Shown: positions 9,870 to 18,092 of the stretch, one piece after another
Position numbering within the stretch: position 1 is the first letter of the stretch
Layout of the letters: each line of letters begins with the position of its first letter
IMG/VR virus record: IMGVR_UViG_3300033141_004120
Coordinates: 9,708 to 44,607 of that record
Source of the DNA: a virus
DNA length: 34,900 bases
Direction: 5' to 3' (one strand)
The notes under the pieces: model-generated
Database searches by the model: none
What the model saw: only the letters and a program-made list of their open reading frames with translations
What the model was told of the DNA's origin: nothing
Position numbers and translations under genes: made by a program

Positions 9870-11387
9870 CTAGGAGTCTAATAGTGATCCCACATCTTGC
9901 TTGCATGATACACTCCACCACACCTTAATATAGTCGATCTCGACGTCTGTAGCATTGGTTGCCCGGAGTGCCAACTTAAAATCGGTCCCTGTAACCACAG
10001 GAACAAATATTCCACTATCATCAAGTGTTGTCCAGGTTGATTCTACAAAGAGCTGACCTTTATCATCTCTATAAAGCACCGAAGCACTGACATCTCCAGG
10101 GGCACTGAGCCCAACCTCAACAGTATGGATTGTCTTTGAGAATCGCTCACCGAAATCAAGGATGTCCGTCTCGAGATAGAGATCCTGTTCATAGCTCCCT
10201 ATTCCTACCTCATACAGAAGGCCATCAATGCTGACAATCGATGTAGGATATCCTTTAACTTCAGCCAGTCCGCTTCCTGTCAGGACATAGCCCGTCTCAC
10301 CATCACTTATATAATAATCGTTCTCATGAAGATCATGAGATACCATAACATCCGAGCTCATTTCTGTGAGGAATTCTTGATAACCAAGCCGATCTGCTTC
10401 TGGCCCCTCAGTAATGCGCCAGATATAACCTATAGTATCTACAAATACATGCTCTCGTTCATTCCCTGCAACCGCCCCCCTCCCTTTAATGCCGGGTATT
10501 GCGAGATCCACCATACCAAAGGTTGGAACCGGAGCAGCAATATGAGGCAGGTAAGTAACGCCATTTTCCCCATAAACCATAATTCCATTACCAAGTGGTT
10601 TAATAGCAAGCACACTTCCTTGCCAAGGCATTGGCATGAACCCCATCTGATTCTGCTTCATTCTTCTTAAAAACAAAGGGTCGTCCGAATCAAAGCCAAC
10701 ACCTGTTATTCCAGACTCAGCCTGCTCAGGGTAGAATAACCATAGAATGTCGCCTCCGCCAATCGAGGACCACCACACATAATTCTCCCCGATTCCCTGA
10801 CTAGTATCAATAGCAGTACCAGAGACATCTGCCCAAGCATTCCATAATGACTTCCACTCATCTCGCCAAAAGTCTGAGCTGTTAAAGCCTCCAATAATAC
10901 CCCTACCTCTGAATGCTGTACCTGCATTAATAGTCACAGCGCTTTGGACAAACACCTTATCATCGACCCCTGTCACAGCAGCTGCGTTGGATCTGAATGC
11001 CGTACAATTACCATTAAACAGCATAAAGAATTCGCCAAAGTCCATCAGCTGCCAACATCCACCAGCTGTCAATCCTAAAACAGCAGCAGTATCATAAGCA
11101 TCATAAGTAGTAATAGCATTCAGCGCCAAAACATTATCTACCCAGTAGAGAGCTGTCTCATCCGCAAGTAGAGTATAAGTCTGTCCTCTAAAAACTTGCG
11201 GAAATGGCCAATTTACAGCGACTGAGGTGAATGGACGCTGACGGGATGGGATAGGCTTGAGACCAGAGGGAAACGGTCGTAAGTTTCTAACAGACGCTAG
11301 AGTCTTACTATTCCTAAATGTGCGGCTGTCCTTACGAAGCCCCTGGGTCAATTCCTCCGCTATTATCAATATCTGCTCATCCCTCAT
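9870..11387 (-). CDS. Nozzle-like tail protein (paralogue without inserted domains)
   Basis: 505 residues. The ATG overlaps the preceding stop as ATGA, so translation is probably coupled. Residues 59-505 (447 residues) align with residues 308-754 of the following protein, sharing WPFPQxFRG, ITTYDA, FNGxCxxxx, GFMPMPxxGxxxAIKxLGxxxxVYG, ExEHVFVD and YPTSIVSID. Short repeated beta blocks (REHVFVDTIGYIWRI, YYISDGETGYVL) suggest a beta-propeller-like core. In T7-like virions the nozzle follows the tail adaptor, as here. Whether both paralogues enter the virion, or one is a stopper or hub, cannot be told from the sequence. Confidence 0.75.
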   Translation of the reverse strand: MRDEQILIIAEELTQGLRKDSRTFRNSKTLASVRNLRPFPSGLKPIPSRQRPFTSVAVNWPFPQVFRGQTYTLLADETALYWVDNVLALNAITTYDAYDTAAVLGLTAGGCWQLMDFGEFFMLFNGNCTAFRSNAAAVTGVDDKVFVQSAVTINAGTAFRGRGIIGGFNSSDFWRDEWKSLWNAWADVSGTAIDTSQGIGENYVWWSSIGGGDILWLFYPEQAESGITGVGFDSDDPLFLRRMKQNQMGFMPMPWQGSVLAIKPLGNGIMVYGENGVTYLPHIAAPVPTFGMVDLAIPGIKGRGAVAGNEREHVFVDTIGYIWRITEGPEADRLGYQEFLTEMSSDVMVSHDLHENDYYISDGETGYVLTGSGLAEVKGYPTSIVSIDGLLYEVGIGSYEQDLYLETDILDFGERFSKTIHTVEVGLSAPGDVSASVLYRDDKGQLFVESTWTTLDDSGIFVPVVTGTDFKLALRATNATDVEIDYIKVWWSVSCKQDVGSLLDS

Positions 11388-11542
11388 CGTCTATGCTTCC
11401 TCTTCTTCTTAGGCTTCTCAGCGTAGTCACCAAGCTGTCTGGTCGTCATTTCTAACAAACTACGATTTCTTTTATAGAGCTTGCTTGGATTATGAAGAGC
11501 AATTGCAGCAGCTACCCTCTGTTTCTCACTCTTTGCTGGCAT
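11384..11542 (-). CDS. Small basic phage structural-region protein (MPAKSEKQR family)
   Basis: 52 residues. It starts MPAKSEKQR and ends in a Lys/Arg-rich tail (EKPKKKRKHRR). The ATG overlaps the preceding TAA by one base, and the TGA overlaps the next ATG by four bases, so it is tightly embedded in the operon. Short proteins with this N-terminus, followed by a segment resembling MTxxQLxDYA, are common in the head/tail modules of many phages. Their exact role is not established. The basic C-terminus suggests nucleic acid contact, which is inference. Confidence 0.8.
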   Translation of the reverse strand: MPAKSEKQRVAAAIALHNPSKLYKRNRSLLEMTTRQLGDYAEKPKKKRKHRR

Positions 11543-11973
11543 TAGATCATCTCCAATGGCGCGTGTAGCGTATAGATAAAAGCCATCATAAAATCCCTAA
11601 TAGCATCATTAGCATGAGGATTGGCATCATCCACTGAGATAAGCATCTTATTCCCTTCCTTCAACTCAACCAGATCAGGCAAGGTTGTGCATCCTTGAGG
11701 AATTGTTAGATGCATACTGATAACCTCTCCACCAACGTTAATCACCTTAACCTCAAGCCGAATCTTGACAAATCCATGTTCAAGCCTCCCAATCCAAAGC
11801 TTAGCTTTACTAATGGTCCCGTCAGCAGGAAACATATAGCCAACAAGAGCGCCATCCGACCCGGCTCTATCAGTGTACTGGCTAACAGGCATGACAGGTA
11901 TATATCTGCGACTCTGTATTATACCCCCCTCACCTCGTACTAATTTATGAACATGATCAGGCGCTCTTCTCAT
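11542..11973 (-). CDS. Unknown virion-module protein
   Basis: 143 residues from the ATG at 11973, placed just after the stop of the tail-adaptor gene (11975) with GGAGAGG four bases upstream. An earlier in-frame start at 12045 would overlap that gene by 71 nt. The protein has a basic N-terminus (MRRAPDHVHKLVRG) and then an apparently all-beta region with alternating hydrophobics (AKLWIGRLEHGFVKIRLEVKV). No enzyme motif or known family is recognised. Its place between the tail adaptor and the small basic protein suggests a minor head or tail component. Confidence 0.7.
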   Translation of the reverse strand: MRRAPDHVHKLVRGEGGIIQSRRYIPVMPVSQYTDRAGSDGALVGYMFPADGTISKAKLWIGRLEHGFVKIRLEVKVINVGGEVISMHLTIPQGCTTLPDLVELKEGNKMLISVDDANPHANDAIRDFMMAFIYTLHAPLEMI

Positions 11974-11974
11974 C

Positions 11975-12622
11975 CTACCTCTCCATCGCACAGTCTTCAG
12001 CAGCTTCTTCCTCGGCAATATCATATGCAATATTGCGAAGGGCATTCTCAGTCGCCTGGAACATTAAGCTTGCTAGCTGATTATTGGAATGGTCTAATGC
12101 CCACTGATAAACAGCAGCACTCACCAACACATTTGGGTGAACAACCGACCAATAATTCTCATCAGCATCATCTACAAGCACAGCCGCATATCGCTTGGCC
12201 AACACAATAATAGTATAGTCATTATCCGAAGGCGGCATGATCCTTATCGTCTTTGTGGAGGTTGCAGTAGAAGAAGGCCAAATAGTATAACAAACAGGCT
12301 CTCCTTGATCAGTATTCTCCAGCTCGGGATAGGTATCGATCATCTCATCATAGGACAGCTTCTGAAGATACACTCGTCTATCATCGGTAGCATCATAAAG
12401 CATAACACGAATAATAGCTCGGCAGGTCGTAACATCAACACTATAATCCCCTACCGTAATGGCATGTTCACTTTCAGACTCAGACTTGGCTGTATCCTGA
12501 TAAGTATCAAGTAGTTCTCGTTGCCCACTTTGGATATAGCCATCTATAACCGCATCTGATGTAGACTGGTCATTGCCTGCCCTTCTTCTAACAAGCGTCC
12601 TAATTTCTGCAAGTGTAGCCAT
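11975..12622 (-). CDS. Head-tail/tail adaptor protein (tail tubular A-like)
   Basis: 215 residues with AGGAG before the ATG. The N-terminal pattern TLAEIRTLVRRRAGN-IDGYIQSGQRELLDTYQ (a helix, an Arg-rich turn, then a helix with IxxxIxxGQRxL) is typical of phage adaptor and connector proteins such as T7 gp11. Mixed beta strands follow (GDYSVDVTTCRAIIRVMLYDA, TIRIMPP, TIIVLAKRYAAVL), then long C-terminal helices (VHPNVLVSAAVYQWALDH). It is the first gene after the capsid gene, the usual adaptor position in T7-like gene orders. Family assignment rests on pattern and position. Confidence 0.75.
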   Translation of the reverse strand: MATLAEIRTLVRRRAGNDQSTSDAVIDGYIQSGQRELLDTYQDTAKSESESEHAITVGDYSVDVTTCRAIIRVMLYDATDDRRVYLQKLSYDEMIDTYPELENTDQGEPVCYTIWPSSTATSTKTIRIMPPSDNDYTIIVLAKRYAAVLVDDADENYWSVVHPNVLVSAAVYQWALDHSNNQLASLMFQATENALRNIAYDIAEEEAAEDCAMER

Positions 12623-12639
12623 TGTCGACTCCTAGTGGT

Positions 12640-12670
12640 GGAGAAGAGGCCGTCCAATAGCCTCTCCTCC
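12640..12670 (-). terminator. Strong stem-loop after the capsid gene, no U-run (attenuator-like)
   Basis: Arms at 12640-12650 and 12660-12670 form an 11-bp stem with one G-T pair and a 9-nt loop, in the 61-nt gap between the capsid and tail-adaptor genes. There is no following T-run, so it is more likely an RNA-stabilising or attenuating hairpin than a full terminator. Confidence 0.5.
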
Positions 12671-12683
12671 GGCCACACCGTTA

Positions 12684-14000
12684 TTACGCTTCCGGATGAT
12701 CTTCACCAAGTCCAGTTAGATATCCGTTAGTCTTGGGCTTATGAAATTCAAGCCCGCATTCAGCCAAGTAACCTTCTTTGATTCCATCGACCCTGGTTCG
12801 ACCGCCCTGAGGCTTGGTCCGGTTAGGATCAGGAATAAAGGTCAGGTCATCAACATAACGATACACAAGGTTCTCAGGCTCGAAGATAACCATTGCGTTC
12901 GTGGTCGTTGATTCATGGCTAAAGAGTGGATGGGTGTACAACACAATGTCACCATAAAAAGTCTTCCACTCCACAATAGCAAGGCCGAAGGCTGTAGTCT
13001 TCGGGGTGATGTTTAACGAACCGTGGGTGCGAGCCAACTTCTGAAGCGCGTTAATGGCCCCTGTACCACAGAATGCCAATTTACGACTTCGCCCATACTT
13101 GAAGATGCGAGCAAGCATCGCATCCAACCAATCCATGCCCCCTTGCTCCCAAGTCAAACCGTCATAACCTGACAAGGATGTAGTTGGATAGTCATCGACG
13201 TTATCAGAAGCATAAGCTTTGATAACAGGAATAAGCCCATATGTAAAAAGCTTGGGCTTATTGTTGCTGCCCGTTCCCTCATACTTCTGCCCCCACAGAA
13301 AGCCAAGTTCCATATCAACTGTAACCTCTTCCAGAGCATCATACTTCTGCTCCAGATAAGAGCTTCCAGTTCGAAGCCTTGTCTTCATCGCAGTTCGGGA
13401 AATTTCCAGTGAGGACTGGAAAGTCTGAGCAAAGTTAGACACTCTAGTCGGAAGTAAGTGGATAGCCTCCGGCAATTCGCTATGCTCAGCATAGGCAGAT
13501 CCAATTCGGACAATTCGATCAGCTCCGCTTAACGGATAGCTGCCACCTACATCAGCAGCAAGCAATCTCAAGCCGATAATGCTATTAGCACCATTAACCT
13601 CAACAGATGTAACTTCAGCAGCAACATCGGCAGGAAGATTGTCACTGTCACGCAGAATGACAACTTTACCGTCTACAAGCAAATTAGCAATATCAGCAGC
13701 ACACAACGCATACAGCCTTGAACCAGCTGTCGCTCCACTGACATAAGCATTCGAACAGGCAGCATCAGTATAAAGTCCACTGCCAGACATATCACCTGAG
13801 CGATCAACAAACTCTTTCTCAAACCAATGATACTTGTTATCGTCGGTGAGTGCCTTTTGAATCATTTTGCTTGTGAGCGCGGTAAGCATGACCTTCCCTT
13901 CGGGGTAAAGCCTTATGAGCCCACTCCGATAATGTTCAGGGCGCTGGCCAGTTGCCCACTGATCTGTAGCAAGCGCCCCTCTTACGGCATTAACAGTCAT
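12684..14000 (-). CDS. Major capsid protein, HK97-fold (SU10-like)
   Basis: 438 residues. The ATG at 14000 has AGGAGG ten bases upstream. The protein lies directly after the scaffold-like and small head genes and before the tail adaptor, as expected for a major capsid protein. It resembles the SU10/DUF5309-type capsid family: an N-terminal arm, then VSNFAQTFQSSLEISRTA (substrate-like long helix region), a central LxxLEEVTVDMELGFLWGQK, a C-terminal KxFYGDIVLYTHPLF and late CGLEFHKPKTNGYLTGL. No enzymatic motif is present. Its leader shares a 29-nt segment with one 103 bp upstream. The call is based on gene order, length and sequence pattern. Confidence 0.8.
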   Translation of the reverse strand: MTVNAVRGALATDQWATGQRPEHYRSGLIRLYPEGKVMLTALTSKMIQKALTDDNKYHWFEKEFVDRSGDMSGSGLYTDAACSNAYVSGATAGSRLYALCAADIANLLVDGKVVILRDSDNLPADVAAEVTSVEVNGANSIIGLRLLAADVGGSYPLSGADRIVRIGSAYAEHSELPEAIHLLPTRVSNFAQTFQSSLEISRTAMKTRLRTGSSYLEQKYDALEEVTVDMELGFLWGQKYEGTGSNNKPKLFTYGLIPVIKAYASDNVDDYPTTSLSGYDGLTWEQGGMDWLDAMLARIFKYGRSRKLAFCGTGAINALQKLARTHGSLNITPKTTAFGLAIVEWKTFYGDIVLYTHPLFSHESTTTNAMVIFEPENLVYRYVDDLTFIPDPNRTKPQGGRTRVDGIKEGYLAECGLEFHKPKTNGYLTGLGEDHPEA

Positions 14001-14124
14001 CGCTCATTCACCTCCTATCATTATGTACTGGCTAACTCAATCGCGCCAGATCCTGCAATATCAACTCCAGCTACGGTCCGATTCCCAGCGACAATACAAT
14101 CATCACTCATTCACCTCCTATCAT
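13993..14124 (-). repeat. Duplicated 29-bp translation-initiation segment
   Basis: Positions 13993-14021 and 14096-14124 match in 27 of 29 bases, 103 bp apart. Each carries AGGAGGTGA followed by ATG-N4-ATG. In the capsid copy the second ATG opens the capsid gene, while the first gives a 5-codon peptide. In the upstream copy the first ATG opens a 29-codon frame. Confidence 0.8.
14021..14110 (-). CDS. Candidate 29-residue leader peptide before the capsid gene
   Basis: Frame from the ATG at 14110 to the TAA at 14021-14023, starting MSDDCIVAGNRTVAG and ending AIELAST. AGGAGG lies only three bases before the ATG, a tight spacing. The stop falls just before the capsid ribosome site, so translation could be coupled to the capsid gene. 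It arises from a duplicated initiation segment and may be a relic. No known family. Confidence 0.35.
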   Translation of the reverse strand: MSDDCIVAGNRTVAGVDIAGSGAIELAST

Positions 14125-14131
14125 ATACCAA

Positions 14132-14160
14132 CTAAATGTTTACATTTTGTAAACAGCTAG
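14132..14160 (+). repeat. 29-bp palindrome, copy 2
   Basis: Arms CTAAATGTTTACA and TGTAAACAGCTAG around a TTT centre on the plus strand. It lies between the capsid leader and the stop of the upstream small head gene. One outer base (A for G) differs from the consensus. Confidence 0.9.
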
Positions 14161-14165
14161 CTGGC

Positions 14166-14528
14166 TTAGCGATGATCGGCAATCAAATGCCACGCCTTCC
14201 CTCTTGCGAGATAGACGGCCCTATCCCATTGTGCATCAATATCCGATAGAGCAACCCCAGCGAAGTCTTTGGAATCGTCTGCATTATCATCGACTGTGAT
14301 CGCATTCACTTCGGCATCAACCTTGATGATTGTGTAGTCAAGGCCCTCAGCCTCATCTACAGGCGGTAAGACAATTGTGCCTGCACCAAGCGCTGCATCA
14401 ACATAAGCAACCCTCTGTTGCGGCTCAAGAGTCTGTGTAAATGAGCCGCTATCATCAGTAGTTATCCGCACAATCTCGTAGGTATACAGATTCTGAACTA
14501 CGACTTTAGTGGACGCATCTGAAGCCAT
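14166..14528 (-). CDS. Small head protein, possible decoration protein
   Basis: 120 residues. AAGGAGGTGAAAGCAG before the ATG is a near-perfect ribosome site. The sequence is mostly short beta strands rich in Thr/Val/Asp (VVVQNLYTYEIVRITTDD, GTIVLPPVDEAEGLDYTIIKVD, AITVDDNADD). There is no enzyme motif, signal or membrane segment. The position between the scaffold-like gene and the capsid gene, and the beta-rich character, fit a capsid decoration or stabilisation protein. That is inference; the family is not recognised. Palindrome copy 2 begins six bases past its stop. Confidence 0.7.
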   Translation of the reverse strand: MASDASTKVVVQNLYTYEIVRITTDDSGSFTQTLEPQQRVAYVDAALGAGTIVLPPVDEAEGLDYTIIKVDAEVNAITVDDNADDSKDFAGVALSDIDAQWDRAVYLARGKAWHLIADHR

Positions 14529-14567
14529 CTGCTTTCACCTCCTTCCTTTAGCCAGCAAGCCGGCAGT

Positions 14568-15479
14568 CTATATAATACCTCTGCGAGGCACAACACTCTC
14601 TAGCTCTGCAATCTCCTGCGCAATGCCAGACGGCTTCTTAGCTGACTTTGGATGCCGCATGCCAGTTTTATTGACGAATCCTGGCTTCTGCTTTTTAGCG
14701 CCACCCTTCGCTTTGTTAATAGCATTAGAGCGTGCAACAGCCTCCTTCACAATCGCCCCAGCTGTTACAAGACGCTCAGGAAAAGGCTTGCCAGGATCGT
14801 GCCGCCCAAGCTTTTCCACTTCAAGAGCAATATCCTCTCTAAAAGGTTCCAGTTCAGGATTCCGGCGGAAGTACTGATCTGCTATCATTGTAAGAGACAC
14901 CCGTGTGTCTACAGCTCTAGGAACAATCCTATTTATATCTCCAAGGGCAGCTTCCCTTACAATATGGGTTGCTTTTGTAAGGCCTTGATTAATAGCTGCT
15001 AATACTCCAGGATCGATATCTCCAGCCTCTGCCTCACTAACAAAGTTTATTACATCTTGTGTTAGATCAAGTGCAGGCTGCTGAGGCTGCTGAGTCTGTT
15101 GCGTCTGGGAAGGGACAGGCTGTTGAGGTGCCCCCGCAAGTTCCGCACCTCCCTCTCCACCAATCCCCATCTCACTCAAGTGTCCTCTTAAGCGTCCATA
15201 GGCGGCCTTCCAATCAATCCCATCCTCTTCCTCAAGCAGCCCTTCATCGGCCTCTTCCGGCGAATCACCCTCAGGAGGAACCTCCTCAGCTTCTGCTTCA
15301 GCCTCTTCTTCTTTCTCAGTAGCCGCCTCTTCCTCGGTCGCTGCCTCTTCTTTAGCCACTACCTCTTCTTCCTCAGCCGTCTCAGTTGGGGTTTCTGCCT
15401 CAAGCTCTCCTAGAGCCTCTGCTCCTCCAACCGGTGTCATGAGATCATCTAACGGACTATCACTTTGCTTATCCACCAT
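14568..15479 (-). CDS. Scaffolding protein (acidic N-terminus, basic helical C-terminus)
   Basis: 303 residues. Residues ~20-90 are an extreme Glu/Ala run (about half Glu), then a Gln/Pro linker (residues ~112-133). Residues ~135-240 are likely helical (LTQDVINFVSEAE, ALEVEKLGRH). The end is Lys-rich (NKAKGGAKKQKPGFVNKTG). An acidic N-terminus and a basic helical C-terminus that docks on the capsid protein are the usual scaffold features. The gene sits between portal and capsid, the usual scaffold position. It overlaps the upstream gene by 11 nt and has GGAGGAGGAAGAGGA before its ATG. No protease motif is visible. Confidence 0.75.
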   Translation of the reverse strand: MVDKQSDSPLDDLMTPVGGAEALGELEAETPTETAEEEEVVAKEEAATEEEAATEKEEEAEAEAEEVPPEGDSPEEADEGLLEEEDGIDWKAAYGRLRGHLSEMGIGGEGGAELAGAPQQPVPSQTQQTQQPQQPALDLTQDVINFVSEAEAGDIDPGVLAAINQGLTKATHIVREAALGDINRIVPRAVDTRVSLTMIADQYFRRNPELEPFREDIALEVEKLGRHDPGKPFPERLVTAGAIVKEAVARSNAINKAKGGAKKQKPGFVNKTGMRHPKSAKKPSGIAQEIAELESVVPRRGII

Positions 15480-15807
15480 CTTCCTCTTCCTCCTCTTCTT
15501 TTATAGCCAATTCTTCGGCCTCTTTAACTTCGAGTAATCTCAGCTCAAAGAAAGCTGCTATCTGTACAAGGGCATAAATCTTGCCCTGATTTATATACAA
15601 CATTCGCAAGTCAGGCTCAGTGTCATTAGACTCTCTAACAGCTTGTACGAGGCCATCAACTTGCTGCACAAAATCTTTATGAGTATCACTATCAATAAAT
15701 CTAGCTAGCGCTTCGCTTGATGTAGATACATTATCTTCCCACACCGACCTAAGTCTAACAGGTTTGGGTTCGAGCCCAAACAATTTACAAAGCAGCTTCC
15801 GCACCAT
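15469..15807 (-). CDS. Unknown small head-module protein with acidic tail
   Basis: 112 residues from the ATG at 15807 with GGGAGGA upstream, overlapping the portal 3' end by 23 nt. Longer in-frame starts lie deeper inside the portal gene and lack ribosome sites. It begins MVRKLLCKLFGLEPKP, has helices around LARFIDSDTHKDFVQQVDGLVQAVRES, then an amphipathic ALVQIAAFFELRLLEVKEAEELA, and ends in a Glu-run. Similar short helical proteins often sit next to portal genes. No family is recognised. The acidic tail continues the composition of the following scaffold gene. Confidence 0.7.
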   Translation of the reverse strand: MVRKLLCKLFGLEPKPVRLRSVWEDNVSTSSEALARFIDSDTHKDFVQQVDGLVQAVRESNDTEPDLRMLYINQGKIYALVQIAAFFELRLLEVKEAEELAIKEEEEEEDGG

Positions 15808-17791
15808 ATTTCTGTCCTCCCAGCTCACTTTGAAGTGGCACAAGATCTCCCTTATCAACAAGATTGGCTGTTTGTTCATTATCCATCGCTTGTACTTCAA
15901 ACTGAGAAAAGTCTCTTGCATTCATCAGCCTAGCAATGTGCATTGTAAATCTATAGAAATCAAGTCTAGGCGCGACCGCCTTCATCAATAATTCACTAGA
16001 ACTGATTACCCGCAGTAAGTCTATATACTGTTGTGCATGAGCCGCCCCAGCCATACTAGCATCATATATACTAACGTCATATCGGGCGTCAAGATCAAAA
16101 GGACTGACGCTATATCTTCCTTTGTTTCCTACCACGCCATATTCCTTAAGCAATGCTTGATCTGAATCCCCTTTCACTTTAACATAAGTATCTTCAGAGA
16201 GGAACTGAATTGTATTCGAGGCCATCTGGAAGCCAATCTCCTCAAGCATCATCAAACTATAAAGGCGACTCAATACACCAGCCCTAGACATGGCACTAGA
16301 TCGAACATCCATATGCTCAGTAGCAGTCACCCTTTCTGGACCGCTACGCATTATTCCCTGCATACTCTCTGGAGCCCCAGCCACACGCTCCATAAAATTC
16401 ACAATGAAATGGCTATCAGGAATGTTCTGCTGGGTGACATCAGTTATATTGAGCTGCTTTATTACCTCATCAATCTTTCTACTCATGCTTCCTCGACGCT
16501 TCAATCGGATAATCTTTCCAGGAGTATTAGACTTCAGATCCTCGATATTGACATAAGCAGGATCAGCAACGACTTTATCATTGAGCACCGTCTCCATATT
16601 AACAAGCCTAGTATTAAAGTAGGCATTGAGTGTATGCTGAAGCCCGGCATTCATCTCAGATATAGATATAGGAGCTATGCTATAACCATCAAAGGTAGGA
16701 GCTGCTACAGCTCCAGGATACCTATTATGGTCCAATCCAAGCGGCTGACAAGCAATCAGAATCCTATCTCCAGCCACACCAAACAACCACTTCTCAGGAT
16801 AGTCGCCTTTCTCAAGCACCACACCGCCTGTCTTAGGACGAACACTGGATGGTATAATTGTCATATACATCCAGATAACATCAACGGCAGTTGTAGGGCC
16901 ATTAGCAACTAACTCGCCCGTACCAAAACGCTCTCTTCCAGGATCTCTATTGCTGAACATCTCACTCTCAAGTCCCTTAAGCTCCTCCAAATATCTTACA
17001 TTGAAGATGCTTTCAGGATTAGAGCGCTCAGTTTCAAGGAGGCTATAATAATTATTTCGTTCTACAAAACCCCATCCTTGACCATCCTGCATTTCTTGTA
17101 CTGGTATATTAGGATCTGGAAGCAAACATCTGGGATTAATATTTTGCAACTTATTACCTTCAAAAATAAGCTCATTATTTACATATTGCTCCCTCTGCAG
17201 ACCGTACTCATCTTCATATTCCACCCATCGTCGTCTTGGCCCCCATTCTTCAGTCCAAAGTGGGCTGATCCCACCAATTCCATAGGTTATAGCATCATTC
17301 ATACCAACGTAAAGGGAAAGCTGAGCCTTAGATCGCTCACATTGCCATGCTATATGATTTTGCATCAGGATAGTACCAACCACATCCTCAGGGCCAACCC
17401 CACTATAGCGAAAGGTAGGCTCGACGAGAAAGGCTGATACGAGGTGTGCCATCAAAGCTTCCCGCACAACATAGTTCATAGGCACTACAACGGGAACAGC
17501 CTTTCGCTCATCTTTATCCTTTACATTTAGGTCTTCATCACTCTGCCAAATGTAAGCAGTATTAGTCTTATCCTGCTCATCCCAGCTGCTATAACGTTTG
17601 CTGATCTCTCCATGAGAAGCCCTTGCCATTTCCATAACCATAGCAACAATATGATCATGTAATGGACTGCCAGGCTTCAAGCTCTTTCCTATCGGGTAGC
17701 TGTAATCATACTGCTTTTTAGTACTGAAAGGTTTCAAATTGACCGCTTGATAGGAAGCAGCGTCTAATCCGTATGTCCTATAATTGGCCAT
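15785..17791 (-). CDS. Portal (head-tail connector) protein
   Basis: 668 residues. The ATG at 17791 shares a base with the previous stop (TGATG). It has portal-like features: an N-terminal arm, SPLHDHIVAMVMEMARASH, then DKTNTAYIW, a conserved-type core around YVVREALMAHLVSAFL and YGIGGISPLW, and a later helical stretch with NAYFNTRLVNMETVLND and PESMQGIMRSGPERVTATEHMDVRSSA. The region MMANY-LDA-KKQYDYSY resembles portals of short-tailed phages. In the window, the portal lies downstream of TerL and the fibre gene and upstream of scaffold and capsid. It is the likely docking site for the terminase and the adaptor. Assignment by length, pattern and order. Confidence 0.8.
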   Translation of the reverse strand: MANYRTYGLDAASYQAVNLKPFSTKKQYDYSYPIGKSLKPGSPLHDHIVAMVMEMARASHGEISKRYSSWDEQDKTNTAYIWQSDEDLNVKDKDERKAVPVVVPMNYVVREALMAHLVSAFLVEPTFRYSGVGPEDVVGTILMQNHIAWQCERSKAQLSLYVGMNDAITYGIGGISPLWTEEWGPRRRWVEYEDEYGLQREQYVNNELIFEGNKLQNINPRCLLPDPNIPVQEMQDGQGWGFVERNNYYSLLETERSNPESIFNVRYLEELKGLESEMFSNRDPGRERFGTGELVANGPTTAVDVIWMYMTIIPSSVRPKTGGVVLEKGDYPEKWLFGVAGDRILIACQPLGLDHNRYPGAVAAPTFDGYSIAPISISEMNAGLQHTLNAYFNTRLVNMETVLNDKVVADPAYVNIEDLKSNTPGKIIRLKRRGSMSRKIDEVIKQLNITDVTQQNIPDSHFIVNFMERVAGAPESMQGIMRSGPERVTATEHMDVRSSAMSRAGVLSRLYSLMMLEEIGFQMASNTIQFLSEDTYVKVKGDSDQALLKEYGVVGNKGRYSVSPFDLDARYDVSIYDASMAGAAHAQQYIDLLRVISSSELLMKAVAPRLDFYRFTMHIARLMNARDFSQFEVQAMDNEQTANLVDKGDLVPLQSELGGQKYGAEAAL

Positions 17792-18084
17792 CAAAATGGC
17801 TCCTCATCCTGATACTGTGCCACCCAACTCTCTAGCTGTGCCCTAGTGACTCCTTGTGCTTCTAAAGCTTCAACGAAAGGTGACTTTGGCTTGTTCAACA
17901 TCCAGTCAATAGCACCCGCTTCTCTCTCGGCCTCTTTCTGCGTGTAGACAGCAACAGCTCGAATAAACAGCTCCTCGATAGTAGCATCCGGGGCAGTCAA
18001 CACAATCTCCAGAAACTCTTCGTGATGCTCACGGGCGAAGTCTCGAAGGTGCTCTTTCTTTTCTTCAATTGTCAAAGCCATCAT
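17791..18084 (-). CDS. Unknown helical protein between fibre and portal
   Basis: 97 residues, or 96 if the second ATG at 18081 is used; GGAGAG lies upstream. It looks all-helical: an acidic/basic N-terminus (TIEEKKEHLRDFAREHHEEFLEIVL), a middle helix ending EAEREAGAIDWMLNKP, and a C-terminal VTRAQLESWVAQYQDE. No membrane segment, Cys pair or known family. Stop/start coupling to the portal gene suggests the two are made together, perhaps as a portal partner or assembly factor; that is inference. Confidence 0.7.
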   Translation of the reverse strand: MMALTIEEKKEHLRDFAREHHEEFLEIVLTAPDATIEELFIRAVAVYTQKEAEREAGAIDWMLNKPKSPFVEALEAQGVTRAQLESWVAQYQDEEPF

Positions 18085-18092
18085 TTACTCTC

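Noticed and set aside
9841-9921. N-terminal extension of the 754-residue nozzle-like protein that looks like a lipoprotein signal (hydrophobic run ending MLVGGC).
   Set aside because: It lies inside the preceding gene's end and has no ribosome site, whereas ATGs at 9843/9840 follow AGGAGG. The lipobox look is a frame artefact.
15808-15921. Longer start of the 112-residue head-module protein at 15921.
   Set aside because: It would overlap the portal gene by over 130 nt; the ATG at 15807 has GGGAGGA upstream.
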